A stretch of 49,845 nucleotides of DNA from Cyclobacteriaceae bacterium (GTDB lineage Bacteria; Bacteroidota; Bacteroidia; Cytophagales; Cyclobacteriaceae), in contig JANQEC010000410.1 in NCBI GenBank assembly GCA_028278585.1, forward strand, positions 1-49,845. The letters are read 5' to 3'. Shown one piece after another: positions 1 through 8,453 of this stretch. The stretch's first letter is position 1; each line of letters begins with the position of its first letter. A program made the position numbers and the translations under genes. The notes below the pieces were generated by a model. That model ran no database searches, was not told the origin of the DNA, and was given only the letters and a program-made list of their open reading frames with translations.

Positions 1-2
1 TT

Positions 3-422
3 GCAACACATAGATGCATTATACCAATGGATGGTTTTTATGTGTGGAAGCAGGTCGCAAGGAAGAAACAGGTACCGTATTACTTCTATTTCCCAGATCG
101 ACGTGTTTTTTCTGTAGCAGGACTTTGGGAAGAAAATGAAGATTCAGAATCTTCATTTATCATGATCACCAAGCCAGCTAACAAACTTTTGTCAGAATAT
201 TATGACGATATGCCTGCTATTTTAAATGCTTCCAAATCCCGAAAATGGCTTGAAATGGAGGATCTGATCGATATTGAAGAATTACTATCTGATGATCAAT
301 CCGGAGAGTTGAATTCCCATACTGTTTCTCCAAAAATTAGGGATATAAGCAGTAATGATGTTTCATTCATAGACCAAGCTCCGGCTTCAGATCAACATGG
401 AAACTATACCCTCTTTACTTAG
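3..422 (+). CDS. SRAP-family protein (YedK/HMCES-like), 5' end outside window
   Basis: The frame is open to the left edge, so the N-terminus, including the catalytic Cys2 of the family, is missing. The visible part carries the SRAP signature RCIIPMDGFYVWK, then the FSVAGLWE strand, the MITKPAN segment and the DDMPAIL loop. Family members (E. coli YedK, human HMCES) bind single-stranded DNA and form a thiazolidine link to abasic sites. Odd: family members normally read GFYEW and HDRMP, which supply the catalytic Glu and His; here these read GFYVW and YDDMP, so both residues seem replaced. The first in-window ATG (27) lies inside the conserved motif and is not a real start. The stop TAG abuts the ATG of the next gene with no spacer. 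Family call is confident; activity is doubtful. Confidence 0.8.
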   Translation, partial: ATHRCIIPMDGFYVWKQVARKKQVPYYFYFPDRRVFSVAGLWEENEDSESSFIMITKPANKLLSEYYDDMPAILNASKSRKWLEMEDLIDIEELLSDDQSGELNSHTVSPKIRDISSNDVSFIDQAPASDQHGNYTLFT

Positions 423-1508
423 ATGAGCAGCCTTAAGTACACCTTTTTATTCTTCTTATGTGCTTCATGCTATATCGGTGAGGAACTACCAACCGATCAA
501 CAAATATGGGAGTACGACAATCCGGGTAATGTTGGTCTCTCTGAGGTACAACTGATATCTATCGACTCGTTAATTAAACTCAACGCATTTGAAAGGATCA
601 GTGGATTGATGGTGATAAAAGATGATAAAATGGTGTTTGAGAATTACTATGATAGTACAAACAGACACACCATTTTTTCCCTTGATAAAGTGACCATCAC
701 CCTTACGATAGCTGCTGTTGGGGTGGCAATTGATAAGGGATTGCTCAATTTAGAAGACCCTATCCACCAATACCTTCCATCTTACGAAAGTATTTTTGAT
801 CAGAGTGTTAGCAAAAGAGACATAACGATCCGACATCTGTTGACCCATCGATCCGGGCTTTCATGGAATGAAAACCTTGTTCCGTTCTTTGGAAATCCTG
901 ATCACGACCTGAATCAAATGTTTGCCTCTAGTGATTGGGTATCATTTATCCTGAATCAGCCGTTGGAAGCGGACCCCGGCTTTCGCTACAATTTTAATTC
1001 CGGTGCTGGTGTAATACTTGCGAGAATCATCCAGAATCTAACTAACCAACCTTTTGATGAATTCTTAAATGAGAATATTTTCAATGAACTTGGTGTGACA
1101 ACATTTTCAATAAATCAAGACCCTTCGGGCAATTTTGACGGTGGCCGTGGAGCTTCCATTTCCTTTCTGGATTGGACCAAATTTGGTTACCTGATGTTGG
1201 AAAATGGTATTTGGAATGACCGGAGGATAATTGATCCAAATTTTGTTGCTGAAGCCAGTTCGGTACAAATTCCGGTTTCAGGAAGCCTTAACCTAGGTTA
1301 TGGTTGGCGGCTTTTTGGAGAGAATTTTGATTTCCTGCCTATAGATAGAAATGAAATCTATTACATCGGGGGTGATATTGGTCAACACCAGTACATAATT
1401 CCTTCTCATGATATGATCATTCAAATCAATGCCGCAAACTTCTTTTTTTTCGATTTTAACAATCCATCGCTAAACTTGTTCATTGCAATTACAAATACGA
1501 TTCAATAA
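423..1508 (+). CDS. Exported serine hydrolase, class C beta-lactamase fold lipoprotein
   Basis: This 361-residue protein starts with a hydrophobic stretch ending in a lipobox-like LCASC (Cys16), suggesting an envelope lipoprotein. The rest follows the beta-lactamase-related (AmpC/EstB/DD-peptidase) fold: the catalytic SxxK is SLDK in HTIFSLDK (about residue 88), followed by the helix AIDKGLLNLEDPI, the RHLLTHRSGLSW motif, a YNFN segment in place of the YxN motif, and a C-terminal IGGDIGQHQYIIP loop where HxG is usual. Members are peptidases, esterases or beta-lactamases; the substrate cannot be told. The ATG directly follows the SRAP stop, and the sigma factor ATG is three bases after its own stop, so it is probably cotranscribed with the ECF unit. 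That location is unusual for this family. Confidence 0.8.
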   Translation: MSSLKYTFLFFLCASCYIGEELPTDQQIWEYDNPGNVGLSEVQLISIDSLIKLNAFERISGLMVIKDDKMVFENYYDSTNRHTIFSLDKVTITLTIAAVGVAIDKGLLNLEDPIHQYLPSYESIFDQSVSKRDITIRHLLTHRSGLSWNENLVPFFGNPDHDLNQMFASSDWVSFILNQPLEADPGFRYNFNSGAGVILARIIQNLTNQPFDEFLNENIFNELGVTTFSINQDPSGNFDGGRGASISFLDWTKFGYLMLENGIWNDRRIIDPNFVAEASSVQIPVSGSLNLGYGWRLFGENFDFLPIDRNEIYYIGGDIGQHQYIIPSHDMIIQINAANFFFFDFNNPSLNLFIAITNTIQ

Positions 1509-1511
1509 TTA

Positions 1512-2090
1512 ATGGATCAGGATTCGGACTTACTTTTATTCAGTCAGGTCAAAAACAATGATCTTTCTTCTTATGAATTGCTCTTTAAGAAGTACTACAA
1601 AGAGCTATACAGGTTCGCCTATTCATATGTGAGAGATCAGACCATTTCTGAGGAGATGGCCCAAGAGGTATTTCTCTATATCTGGGAGAAAAGAGAGAAG
1701 ATTGAAGTTCAAACAACACTAAAAACCTACTTGTATTCGGCCATCAAAAACAAGTGCCTAAACTACATCAAATTGGAACTTCCAAAACAACAGGCTATGT
1801 CAGATGTGAGTGAAGCATTACTAAGTGTTACCAATGAGAGGATTGATGAAGGAGAGAATGAGAAGTTGAAGGTTTATATACAAGCAGCCGTTGATGCTTT
1901 ACCTACTAAGTGCAGGAAAATTTTTATCTTGAGCAGGAATGCCGGGTTGACGTACGAGGAGATTGCAGAGGAGCTTGATCTATCGAAGAAAACAGTGGAA
2001 AACCAGATGGGAATAGCTTTAAAAAAGCTCAGAGAGTCGCTTGAGGCTGTTTATAAGAAATATGTAGAAGAAGGTATGTTTAGACATTAA
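1512..2090 (+). CDS. ECF RNA polymerase sigma factor (FecI-like, Bacteroidota expansion group)
   Basis: A 192-residue sigma-70 family protein of the extracytoplasmic-function type. Region 2 is seen in YELLFKKYYKELYRFAYSYVRD followed by ISEEMAQEVFLYIWEKRE (about residues 20-60). Region 4 is near residues 125-180, with ALPTKCRKIFILSRNAGLTYEEIAEEL and a recognition helix SKKTVENQMGIALKKLRE. It directs core polymerase to a small set of promoters and is normally held by the FecR protein encoded next. Spacing is three bases from the hydrolase and 45 bases to fecR. The 45-base gap contains a GGGGTATTT element in a partial inverted repeat (see separate entry), which may be an autoregulated promoter. 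Confidence 0.93.
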   Translation: MDQDSDLLLFSQVKNNDLSSYELLFKKYYKELYRFAYSYVRDQTISEEMAQEVFLYIWEKREKIEVQTTLKTYLYSAIKNKCLNYIKLELPKQQAMSDVSEALLSVTNERIDEGENEKLKVYIQAAVDALPTKCRKIFILSRNAGLTYEEIAEELDLSKKTVENQMGIALKKLRESLEAVYKKYVEEGMFRH

Positions 2091-2109
2091 TTTTTTTAAA
2101 AAAATATTG

Positions 2110-2118
2110 GGGGTATTT
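2110..2118 (+). promoter_or_regulatory. GGGGTATTT element between sigma factor and fecR
   Basis: The short sigma-fecR spacer holds an A/T run followed by GGGGTATTT, embedded in a partial inverted repeat (ATTGGG at 2106-2111 against CCCAAT at 2124-2129). The same nine bases recur at 6534-6542, just after the last gene of the island. By inference this could be the ECF sigma recognition element or an mRNA hairpin separating sigma from anti-sigma expression. Only two noncoding examples are visible, so it is tentative. Confidence 0.35.
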
Positions 2119-2135
2119 AACCTCCCAATTGACAG

Positions 2136-3029
2136 ATGATCGAGATGCCAAATGAACTAGAGAGATATAACCACCTGAGATACCAGGACAGCTCATCTGA
2201 AAAAGATGGATTTATTGATTTTTTGTATGAAAATACTGAATCAGTAGCTCCTGAAGTAAATGTTGATGAGGCTTGGCTTTCGCTTCAAAACAAAATTGAA
2301 GCAGGGAAAACCAAATCAAATTCCTGGTTGCGGATTGCCGCTAGTATCACCATTCTTGTTGGTCTTTCCATTTTTGTTTGGAAACTTGCCACTACACCTG
2401 ATCAGGTAAACATTGCATCACTTGACGAAAAGATAAATGTTACTTTCCCTGATGGTTCCAATGGCGTTCTTAATACAAATTCTTCGTTCTCCTTCCTTGA
2501 GAAATTTGGGGACGAACGCCTTGTCTCGTTTGAAGGTGAAGCATATTTCGACATCAAAAAGAGCGATAAGCCTTTTATTATAGAAATGGGAGAAGTACAA
2601 GTTCGGGTACTGGGTACTGCTTTTAACCTTGTTACTTCAAATAAAGACGTTGAATTAATAGTAGAACGTGGATTGGTAGCGTTTGAGAAGAACGGAGAGC
2701 AAACAAAAGTTGCAGCTGGATTAAAGGCTGTGTTCTTAAAATCTGATAACAGCGTAGTAATAACTGAAAATCCATCTACTAACGTTGCTACCTGGATAGA
2801 TGGTCTTCTTGAATTCAATGACACTCCTTTTGCGAATGTAATCCTTGACCTTGAATCTCATTTTGATGTTTCTTTTGATGTCGAAAATGAGAATATCAAT
2901 TCCTGTAAGATTACTGTCACTTTTAACAAAAGCTCACTTTCAGAGGTAATGGAAACATTAGAGTCCATGCTTGGAGTTGAAATGGAGGAGAAGGAAGGAA
3001 AGATTGTGATCTCCGGTCAGGGCTGTTAA
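2136..3029 (+). CDS. FecR-family anti-sigma factor
   Basis: A 297-residue membrane protein of the FecR type. Residues 1-62 are the cytoplasmic, sigma-binding part, a single membrane span lies at about 65-85 (SWLRIAASITILVGLSIFVW), and the periplasmic FecR domain follows (about 95-200, with LPDG-like FPDGSNGVLNTNSSF, VSFEGEAYFDIKKSDKPFII and VRVLGTAFNL). The C-terminal domain at 220-297 (FNDTPFANVILDLESHFDV...CKITVTFNKSSLSEVMETLESMLGVE) matches the DUF4974 domain that receives the signal from the receptor's STN domain. It is placed between its sigma factor and its receptor as expected. The ATG at 2136 is used; ATG at 2145 is an alternative three codons in. Confidence 0.93.
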   Translation: MIEMPNELERYNHLRYQDSSSEKDGFIDFLYENTESVAPEVNVDEAWLSLQNKIEAGKTKSNSWLRIAASITILVGLSIFVWKLATTPDQVNIASLDEKINVTFPDGSNGVLNTNSSFSFLEKFGDERLVSFEGEAYFDIKKSDKPFIIEMGEVQVRVLGTAFNLVTSNKDVELIVERGLVAFEKNGEQTKVAAGLKAVFLKSDNSVVITENPSTNVATWIDGLLEFNDTPFANVILDLESHFDVSFDVENENINSCKITVTFNKSSLSEVMETLESMLGVEMEEKEGKIVISGQGC

Positions 3030-3066
3030 AATTCTCCTTGAAAACCCTCTTAAGGCTGTATTTCTT

Positions 3067-3074
3067 TAATTTTG
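3067..3074 (+). promoter_or_regulatory. TAnnTTTG promoter box before the TonB-dependent receptor
   Basis: TAATTTTG matches the Bacteroidota housekeeping -7 consensus TAnnTTTG exactly and lies 23 bases before the TTG start of the receptor. No TTTG sits at the expected 19-21 base upstream spacing, so the upstream half is weak. It would allow the receptor and DUF4249 gene to be transcribed apart from the sigma/fecR genes. Confidence 0.45.
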
Positions 3075-3097
3075 CGCTTTGAATACAAAAGTGCTAA

Positions 3098-5695
3098 TTG
3101 AACCGTTCACGATACATAGCATTCCTGGTTTTAATCCTTTCATTTTTTAATGGAATTGCTCAGTCTGCCCTTGATTCGCTTATAACAATAAAGAATGGTA
3201 ACTATTCATTAAAACCGACCCTGCAGTCTATCAAGAACAGCGGTGTACCTCTTGCATTTAGTACCAATAAATTACCGGATGCTGAAATTTTCGTTCGAAA
3301 AGGTGAAACTGTACGTAATTTCCTGGAAAGGCAACACAGCAATAAAATCATTAGCTATAGTGTCGAAAACTCGCAAATTCTCATTAAGAAGTATGAACCA
3401 AGAAAATTTACGCTGAATGGAAGGATTAGAGATGCAGAATCCAATGAACATCTGATTGGTGCGAATATTCAGATTAAAGGGACTTCTTTGGGTAGCATAA
3501 CCAATGGATACGGCTACTACTCTATCACTCTTGATGAAGGAAAATACAATGTGATAATATCACACATTGGATACAAATCCTTAAGGACTCAAGTCGAATT
3601 AAAAAGCAATACGTATGTGAGTTTTAGTGTCAACCCCAATGTTGTACGATTGGAAGAGGTTGAAGTCAGTTCCATTGCCAATGATGCCAATATCACTTCA
3701 AATATTCCATCCGTAAGTCGATTAAACATCAGCAAAACCTCCATTCTTACACCGTATCTTTTAGGAGAAGTTGATGTAATCCAAAATTCACTTTTACAGC
3801 CGGGGATTAAGGCCATAGGAGAAGATGCCGGTGGTATTCATATTCGTGGAGGCAGAGTGGATCAAAACTTAATTCTGCTTGATGAAGCTCCGATCTACAA
3901 CCCCATCCATATAGGCCAGGTTTCGGTTTTCAATCCTGAGGCCATCAATGACGTGAAAATATTCAAAGGGTTTATCCCACCGGCGCATGGTGGGAGAGCT
4001 TCTTCTGTAATTGAGGTTAGACAACGAGAAGGGAACAAAAACGAAAAAAGTTTTTCTGGAGGGGTTGGAATTTTGTCTGCCCGATTATTGGCAGAAGGCC
4101 CTATCAAAAAAGGTAAGAGTTCTTTTCTTGCATCTGGTCGACAAAGTCTACTTAATCCTTCTATTGAAAGTTTTGCAAACACATCCGCAAGACGTCAACG
4201 CGTACGTTTTCGTGATATTAACCTGAAAATTAACTCAAATCCAAATGAGAGAAATACCTATTATCTCTCTGGATACTTTGGAAAAGATCGTAACGCGGTT
4301 GGTTTTAATTCGATAAGGAACTGGGGAAATACAACACTTAATTTCAGATGGAATCATTTGTTCACACCAAAATTATTTTCCAATCTTTCTTCTTTCATTG
4401 CTGAATACAGTTACAAGGTGGAGAATGAAGAAGAGACCGGGACGTCAGTTTTCAATTCGAGAATCGTTGATTATGGTCTTAAGTCTGATTTCACGTATTC
4501 ATTTAACCCCAACAGTGAAATAAATTTTGGGTTTTCTTCAATATTCCATCGGTTGAAGCCAGGTGATCGAGAAACACTTGATGTTAATGCAAATACCAGT
4601 ATAATTGAACTTGATGCAGAACATGGGTTAGAATCTGCATTTTATGTCAGTCAACAAACAGATGTTGGACCAATAAGATTCAACTATGGATTTAGGTATT
4701 CCACATTACACAATTTTGGTCCCGAGGATGTCCTTGTTTACACACCAAATTTTCTTCCTTCGGACTCAACAATCATCGATACTGTCTCTTTTAGTAAGGG
4801 TCAGCTGATAAAATTCTACAACAATTTCGAACCACGGCTGGCCGTGAATTGGAGAATTGGCCAAACTAATTCGATGAAACTGGCCTATAGCAAAACAGCT
4901 CAATACCTACATTTAATATCCAATACACGAGCCCCGGCCCCAACCGATATCTGGAAGTTAAGTGACACTTTTATACCGCCAACTACCACTGAACAATATT
5001 CCATTGGCTTCTATCAGAATTTCAGACAGAACATGTGGGAATCAAGCATTGAGCTCTACTATAAGGACATTCGGAAGGAAATTTCCTACAAAAACGGCGC
5101 TGACCTTGTTTTTAATGAAAACCTTGAAACGGAGCTATTGGTTAATCAGGGGCGATCGTTTGGATTGGAACTGTTTCTTAAGAAAAAATATGGAAAATTT
5201 ACTGGTTGGTTAAGCTACACACTGTCACGGAGTGAGACGAAATTCGAAGATGATTCGAAAGACGCTTTTATAGTCAATGACTTTGATAAAACACATGATT
5301 TCTCAACTACATGGGCACTAAATATTTCTGAGAGGGTTAGTGCTTCTGCTAATTTTATTTATTCTACAGGAATTCCAGTCACGCTCCCAAGTGACAAATA
5401 CATTTTTGAAAATAACCTTGTTCCACATTTTGTCGACAGAAATCAATCAAGACTACCAGATTATCATCGTCTTGATTTCTCAATTAAATGGAAAGCGAAA
5501 AAATACAAGAAAGACGGATCCGAGAGGAAAAATGAAGATTTCTGGGTTTTTACGCTATACAATGTATACGCGCGAAGAAATGTGAATTCATACTTCTTCC
5601 AGGAGTCTGAAACCAATCCAGGTCTGGGAGAAATCGTGCAATATTCAATTTTTGGCACCATCATTCCGGGGATAACATACAGCTTCAAGTTTTGA
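3098..5695 (+). CDS. TonB-dependent outer-membrane receptor with STN signalling domain
   Basis: An 865-residue outer-membrane transducer. After a signal peptide ending near FFNGIAQS (residue 23) come an STN/secretin-type signalling domain (about 25-100), a carboxypeptidase-regulatory-like beta-sandwich (about 103-185, FTLNGRIRDAESNEHLIGA), a plug domain (about 200-310, with GGIHIRGGRVDQNLILLDEAP and VFNPEAINDVKIFKG) and a 22-strand-type barrel ending in the aromatic YSFKF. It should import an unknown ligand with TonB energy and pass a signal to FecR. The start is TTG at 3098, because a stop lies directly upstream in frame and the signal peptide begins there. The next gene overlaps its stop. 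Receptors paired with DUF4249 proteins are a Bacteroidota group without a known substrate. Confidence 0.93.
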   Translation: MNRSRYIAFLVLILSFFNGIAQSALDSLITIKNGNYSLKPTLQSIKNSGVPLAFSTNKLPDAEIFVRKGETVRNFLERQHSNKIISYSVENSQILIKKYEPRKFTLNGRIRDAESNEHLIGANIQIKGTSLGSITNGYGYYSITLDEGKYNVIISHIGYKSLRTQVELKSNTYVSFSVNPNVVRLEEVEVSSIANDANITSNIPSVSRLNISKTSILTPYLLGEVDVIQNSLLQPGIKAIGEDAGGIHIRGGRVDQNLILLDEAPIYNPIHIGQVSVFNPEAINDVKIFKGFIPPAHGGRASSVIEVRQREGNKNEKSFSGGVGILSARLLAEGPIKKGKSSFLASGRQSLLNPSIESFANTSARRQRVRFRDINLKINSNPNERNTYYLSGYFGKDRNAVGFNSIRNWGNTTLNFRWNHLFTPKLFSNLSSFIAEYSYKVENEEETGTSVFNSRIVDYGLKSDFTYSFNPNSEINFGFSSIFHRLKPGDRETLDVNANTSIIELDAEHGLESAFYVSQQTDVGPIRFNYGFRYSTLHNFGPEDVLVYTPNFLPSDSTIIDTVSFSKGQLIKFYNNFEPRLAVNWRIGQTNSMKLAYSKTAQYLHLISNTRAPAPTDIWKLSDTFIPPTTTEQYSIGFYQNFRQNMWESSIELYYKDIRKEISYKNGADLVFNENLETELLVNQGRSFGLELFLKKKYGKFTGWLSYTLSRSETKFEDDSKDAFIVNDFDKTHDFSTTWALNISERVSASANFIYSTGIPVTLPSDKYIFENNLVPHFVDRNQSRLPDYHRLDFSIKWKAKKYKKDGSERKNEDFWVFTLYNVYARRNVNSYFFQESETNPGLGEIVQYSIFGTIIPGITYSFKF

Positions 5696-6519
5696 AAAAA
5701 GTAATTACCATATTAACCATCCTCATCACTTCTTGTGAACAAGTGGTTGTTGTCCCACTTCCCAATGAACAAAACCTCCTGGTTGTAGAAGGTTGGATAA
5801 CAGATAAAGTGGAACACCAATATGTCAGGCTTAGTAGGTCGAACAGCTTCTCTGGTTCAATTAACCCGATTATAGAGGATGCCACAGTTCTTGTGCAGAC
5901 AAGAAACGGGCCGTCACAAACCTACGCTTATATCGGTGAAGGGAATTACCTTTCTGACAACCCATACCAGGCAGTAGAGGATGAAGAATATAGACTTTCA
6001 GTGGTTCTTCAAAATGGAGATCTTGTCAGATCTACCTGGACAACGATTGAGTCCATCACAGAAATTGTTTTGCTTAGTGTCGACAACTTCCCTGGCAGAG
6101 ATCAGGATACTGGTGAACCTAAAACCATTTACTTTCCAAGGATCACAGCGAGAGATTCCGCTAATTACGAAAATTTTTATCGATGGATGTTATTTAAAAA
6201 TGGCGTGCAATTGAAAGAGCCCGAATCCATCCTTCTACAAACAGACCGCATTTTTGACGGCAACTTCATCCCCAACGATTTTGGGGATTACGAGTATGAA
6301 CTGGGAGACCTTATGGTGGTGGAGTTGCATTCAATTACTAAGGAAGCTTTCGATTACCTGAGCTTGCTAAAATCTCAGACAAGCACACTGAGTGCGGCCG
6401 CAAGCACAACACCCGCAATCGTCAATGGAAACATGACCAACATTTCCAAACCAGATGAAATAGTTCTTGGATTCTTTGGCACCAGGGCAGTTAGTGTAAA
6501 GTCCACCACAGTCAGATAA
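5692..6519 (+). CDS. DUF4249 lipoprotein, partner of the TonB-dependent receptor
   Basis: A 275-residue protein with a short signal peptide and lipobox (ILITSC, Cys15), so it should be lipid-anchored at the outer membrane. The following LLVVEGWITDKVEHQYVRLSRS and the PNEQNLLVVEG opening fit DUF4249, a beta-rich family encoded next to TonB receptors in Bacteroidota and thought to be a surface or periplasmic accessory protein. It starts with TTG inside the receptor's stop (TTGA overlap), which implies translational coupling. No catalytic motif is visible. It ends the ECF island. Confidence 0.85.
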   Translation: MKKVITILTILITSCEQVVVVPLPNEQNLLVVEGWITDKVEHQYVRLSRSNSFSGSINPIIEDATVLVQTRNGPSQTYAYIGEGNYLSDNPYQAVEDEEYRLSVVLQNGDLVRSTWTTIESITEIVLLSVDNFPGRDQDTGEPKTIYFPRITARDSANYENFYRWMLFKNGVQLKEPESILLQTDRIFDGNFIPNDFGDYEYELGDLMVVELHSITKEAFDYLSLLKSQTSTLSAAASTTPAIVNGNMTNISKPDEIVLGFFGTRAVSVKSTTVR

Positions 6520-6533
6520 TTTTTAGATTTTTA

Positions 6534-6542
6534 GGGGTATTT
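6534..6542 (+). promoter_or_regulatory. Second GGGGTATTT element, after DUF4249
   Basis: The nine bases GGGGTATTT found between sigma factor and fecR recur here, 14 bases after the DUF4249 stop and 23 bases before a small hydrophobic reading frame. By inference it may be a second site for the same sigma factor, driving a short transcript. Chance is not excluded. Confidence 0.3.
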
Positions 6543-6565
6543 CCTTTTAAAATGGACTTAGCGAT

Positions 6566-6658
6566 ATGAACAGGAAAATCATATTGCTCCTTTTGTCAAT
6601 CCTAGTTACAATATTGGGGTTGAAACTTTCCAAAAAAGTGAGAAAGTATTCTGCTTAA
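6566..6658 (+). CDS. Possible 30-residue membrane peptide
   Basis: ATG to TAA frame encoding a basic start (MNRK), one hydrophobic segment (IILLLLSILVTILGLKL) and a basic tail (SKKVRKYSA), the layout of a single-span small membrane protein. It follows the ECF island on the same strand and sits 23 bases after the second GGGGTATTT element. No homology can be claimed and a 30-codon frame can occur by chance. Confidence 0.25.
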   Translation: MNRKIILLLLSILVTILGLKLSKKVRKYSA

Positions 6659-7061
6659 TCCCTTGAAAGTATTCTTCCAGGCTCAAGATCTGTCGAGTCA
6701 ATTGCGCTTATTCTAAAAAGCTCTATTCCCAACTTTTTCAATAAACTCAAAGTCCAAAAAATCTTATATCCCTATAAATCAAAAACGGAGCGCCCCTCAC
6801 CTTGGGCTAACTCCGTTTTATACAACCAGCTATGGATTGCCTTTGAATTTCTTTGATTCAATATTAGCGAACAATTTGTTATCAAATAGCCCTAATTCGT
6901 CCATATGGGCCTATTAGTAGACAAATTGAGGATTTCATTAGATTAAGTTTTTATTGGGCAAAACGAATAGCGGCTTTTACTCAAACTGCCATAATTCGAA
7001 ATACGATGAACAACGGATTCAGGCTATAACCCAAAACCGAAATAGGTAAAGAAAATTTGAT
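6659..7061. other. Intergenic region between converging units
   Basis: About 400 bases between the rightward ECF island and the leftward sulfur operon. Apart from the hairpin terminator at 6782-6819 I see no gene, no repeat and no recognisable gene remnant. The downstream half would be the 3' untranslated part of the sulfur operon. Confidence 0.6.
6782..6819. terminator. Bidirectional hairpin terminator
   Basis: AAAACGGAG (6782-6790) pairs perfectly with CTCCGTTTT (6811-6819), and an inner GCCC/GGGC pair tightens the loop. The flanking A and T runs give a U-tract in either direction, suited to two converging transcription units. Confidence 0.8.
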
Positions 7062-8453
7062 CTAAACGGCTACAACTCTCGGTATTGTTGTCTGCTGGAT
7101 AGCTCTATAGCCCTCAGCTATATCAACAAGATTGTGATATCCCCGGGATTTCAAAATTGAGATGGCAATAATGGATCTATAGCCACCCAGACAATGCATG
7201 TGATACGTTTTTTTCCGGTCTAGTTTGTGCATCTCGTCGTTTATGTAATCAAGCGGTAAATTCGTTGCTCCCTCGATATGATCAGACGACCATTCGCCAG
7301 GCTTTCTAACATCAACTACATTCAGGTTGTCTTTTTGAAAATCAGCTTCGAATTCTTTTGAATTTATTGACTTGATGGAATCTGTTTCTCGTTTATTCTT
7401 GACCCATGTTTCAAATCCACCCTCAAGAAATCCAAGCGTATTGTCAAATCCCACCCTGGACAACCTTCTGACCACTTCTTCTTCTTTTCCATCATCCGCA
7501 ATAAAAATGATCGGTTGCTGCAGGTCTGGAATAAGTGCTCCGACCCAGGGAGCAAAGCTCCCATTGATTCCTATGAATATTGAATTAGGGATATGTGCTT
7601 TGGCAAATTCAACCTCATTTCGAGTATCAAGCACTAATGCGCCTTCGTGATTGGCCATTGCTTCGAATGTTTCCAGGTCAAGAGAAACTTTCCCTTTTTG
7701 CATTATTTCATCCAGGCTCTTAACACCGGACTTGTTCATGTGAACATTAGCGGCAAAATATTGCGGAGGGGGTAGAATTCCATCTGTCACTTCCCGGATA
7801 AATTCTGCCTTTGTCATATCCTCTCTCAGAGCATAATTGGTCTTCTTCTGATTGCCAAGAGTATCGGTCGTTTCAGAACTCATGTTTTTTCCACATGCAG
7901 AGCCAGCTCCATGCGCCGGGTAAACAATGACATCATCAGGTAAAGTCATGACCTTTGACCGGAGGCTATCATATAGCATACCGGCTAGATCGTCCTGGGT
8001 CAGGTCCCCCTTTTGTGCCAAGTCTGGTCGACCAACATCACCTATAAAAAGTGTGTCGCCACTAAAGATCGCATGTTCTTTTCCATTCTCATCGATCAAA
8101 AGAAATGTAGTGCTCTCCAACGTATGTCCAGGTGTATGAAGCGCCTTAATGGTTATGTTGCCCAGTTTGAATTCCTGACCATCTTTTGCTTCAACAAAAT
8201 CAAAATCTGCTTTGGCTCCCTGACCATAAATGATATCTGCTCCTGTTTTTTTGGAAAGATCCAAATGTCCCGAAACAAAATCAGCATGGAAATGAGTTTC
8301 GAAAATGTATTTGATCACACTTCCATTTTTCTTTGCCTTCGTTACATATGGTTCTGTTTCTCGAAGTGGGTCAACTATTGCTGCTTCTCCTTCACTTTCG
8401 ATGTAATAGGCTCCTTGGGCCAGACATCCTGTATAAATCTGTTCAACTTTCAT
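7062..8453 (-). CDS. MBL-fold persulfide dioxygenase-like protein with two rhodanese domains
   Basis: A 463-residue fusion. Residues 1-250 are a metallo-beta-lactamase domain of the ETHE1/persulfide dioxygenase type, with THFHADFVSGH (His54, His56, Asp58, His63), HTPGH (106-110), SGD (Asp133) and YPAHG (His181). Two rhodanese domains follow. The first (about 262-355) has no catalytic Cys (loop IADDGKEEE); the second (about 375-460) has the active loop HCLGGYRS with Cys421. Such fusions oxidise glutathione or protein persulfide to sulfite and shuttle sulfane sulfur. Its start overlaps the stop of the upstream TauE/SafE gene (TAATG), so the two are cotranslated; the exporter may remove the sulfite formed. 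Cytoplasmic. Confidence 0.88.
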   Translation of the reverse strand: MKVEQIYTGCLAQGAYYIESEGEAAIVDPLRETEPYVTKAKKNGSVIKYIFETHFHADFVSGHLDLSKKTGADIIYGQGAKADFDFVEAKDGQEFKLGNITIKALHTPGHTLESTTFLLIDENGKEHAIFSGDTLFIGDVGRPDLAQKGDLTQDDLAGMLYDSLRSKVMTLPDDVIVYPAHGAGSACGKNMSSETTDTLGNQKKTNYALREDMTKAEFIREVTDGILPPPQYFAANVHMNKSGVKSLDEIMQKGKVSLDLETFEAMANHEGALVLDTRNEVEFAKAHIPNSIFIGINGSFAPWVGALIPDLQQPIIFIADDGKEEEVVRRLSRVGFDNTLGFLEGGFETWVKNKRETDSIKSINSKEFEADFQKDNLNVVDVRKPGEWSSDHIEGATNLPLDYINDEMHKLDRKKTYHMHCLGGYRSIIAISILKSRGYHNLVDIAEGYRAIQQTTIPRVVAV

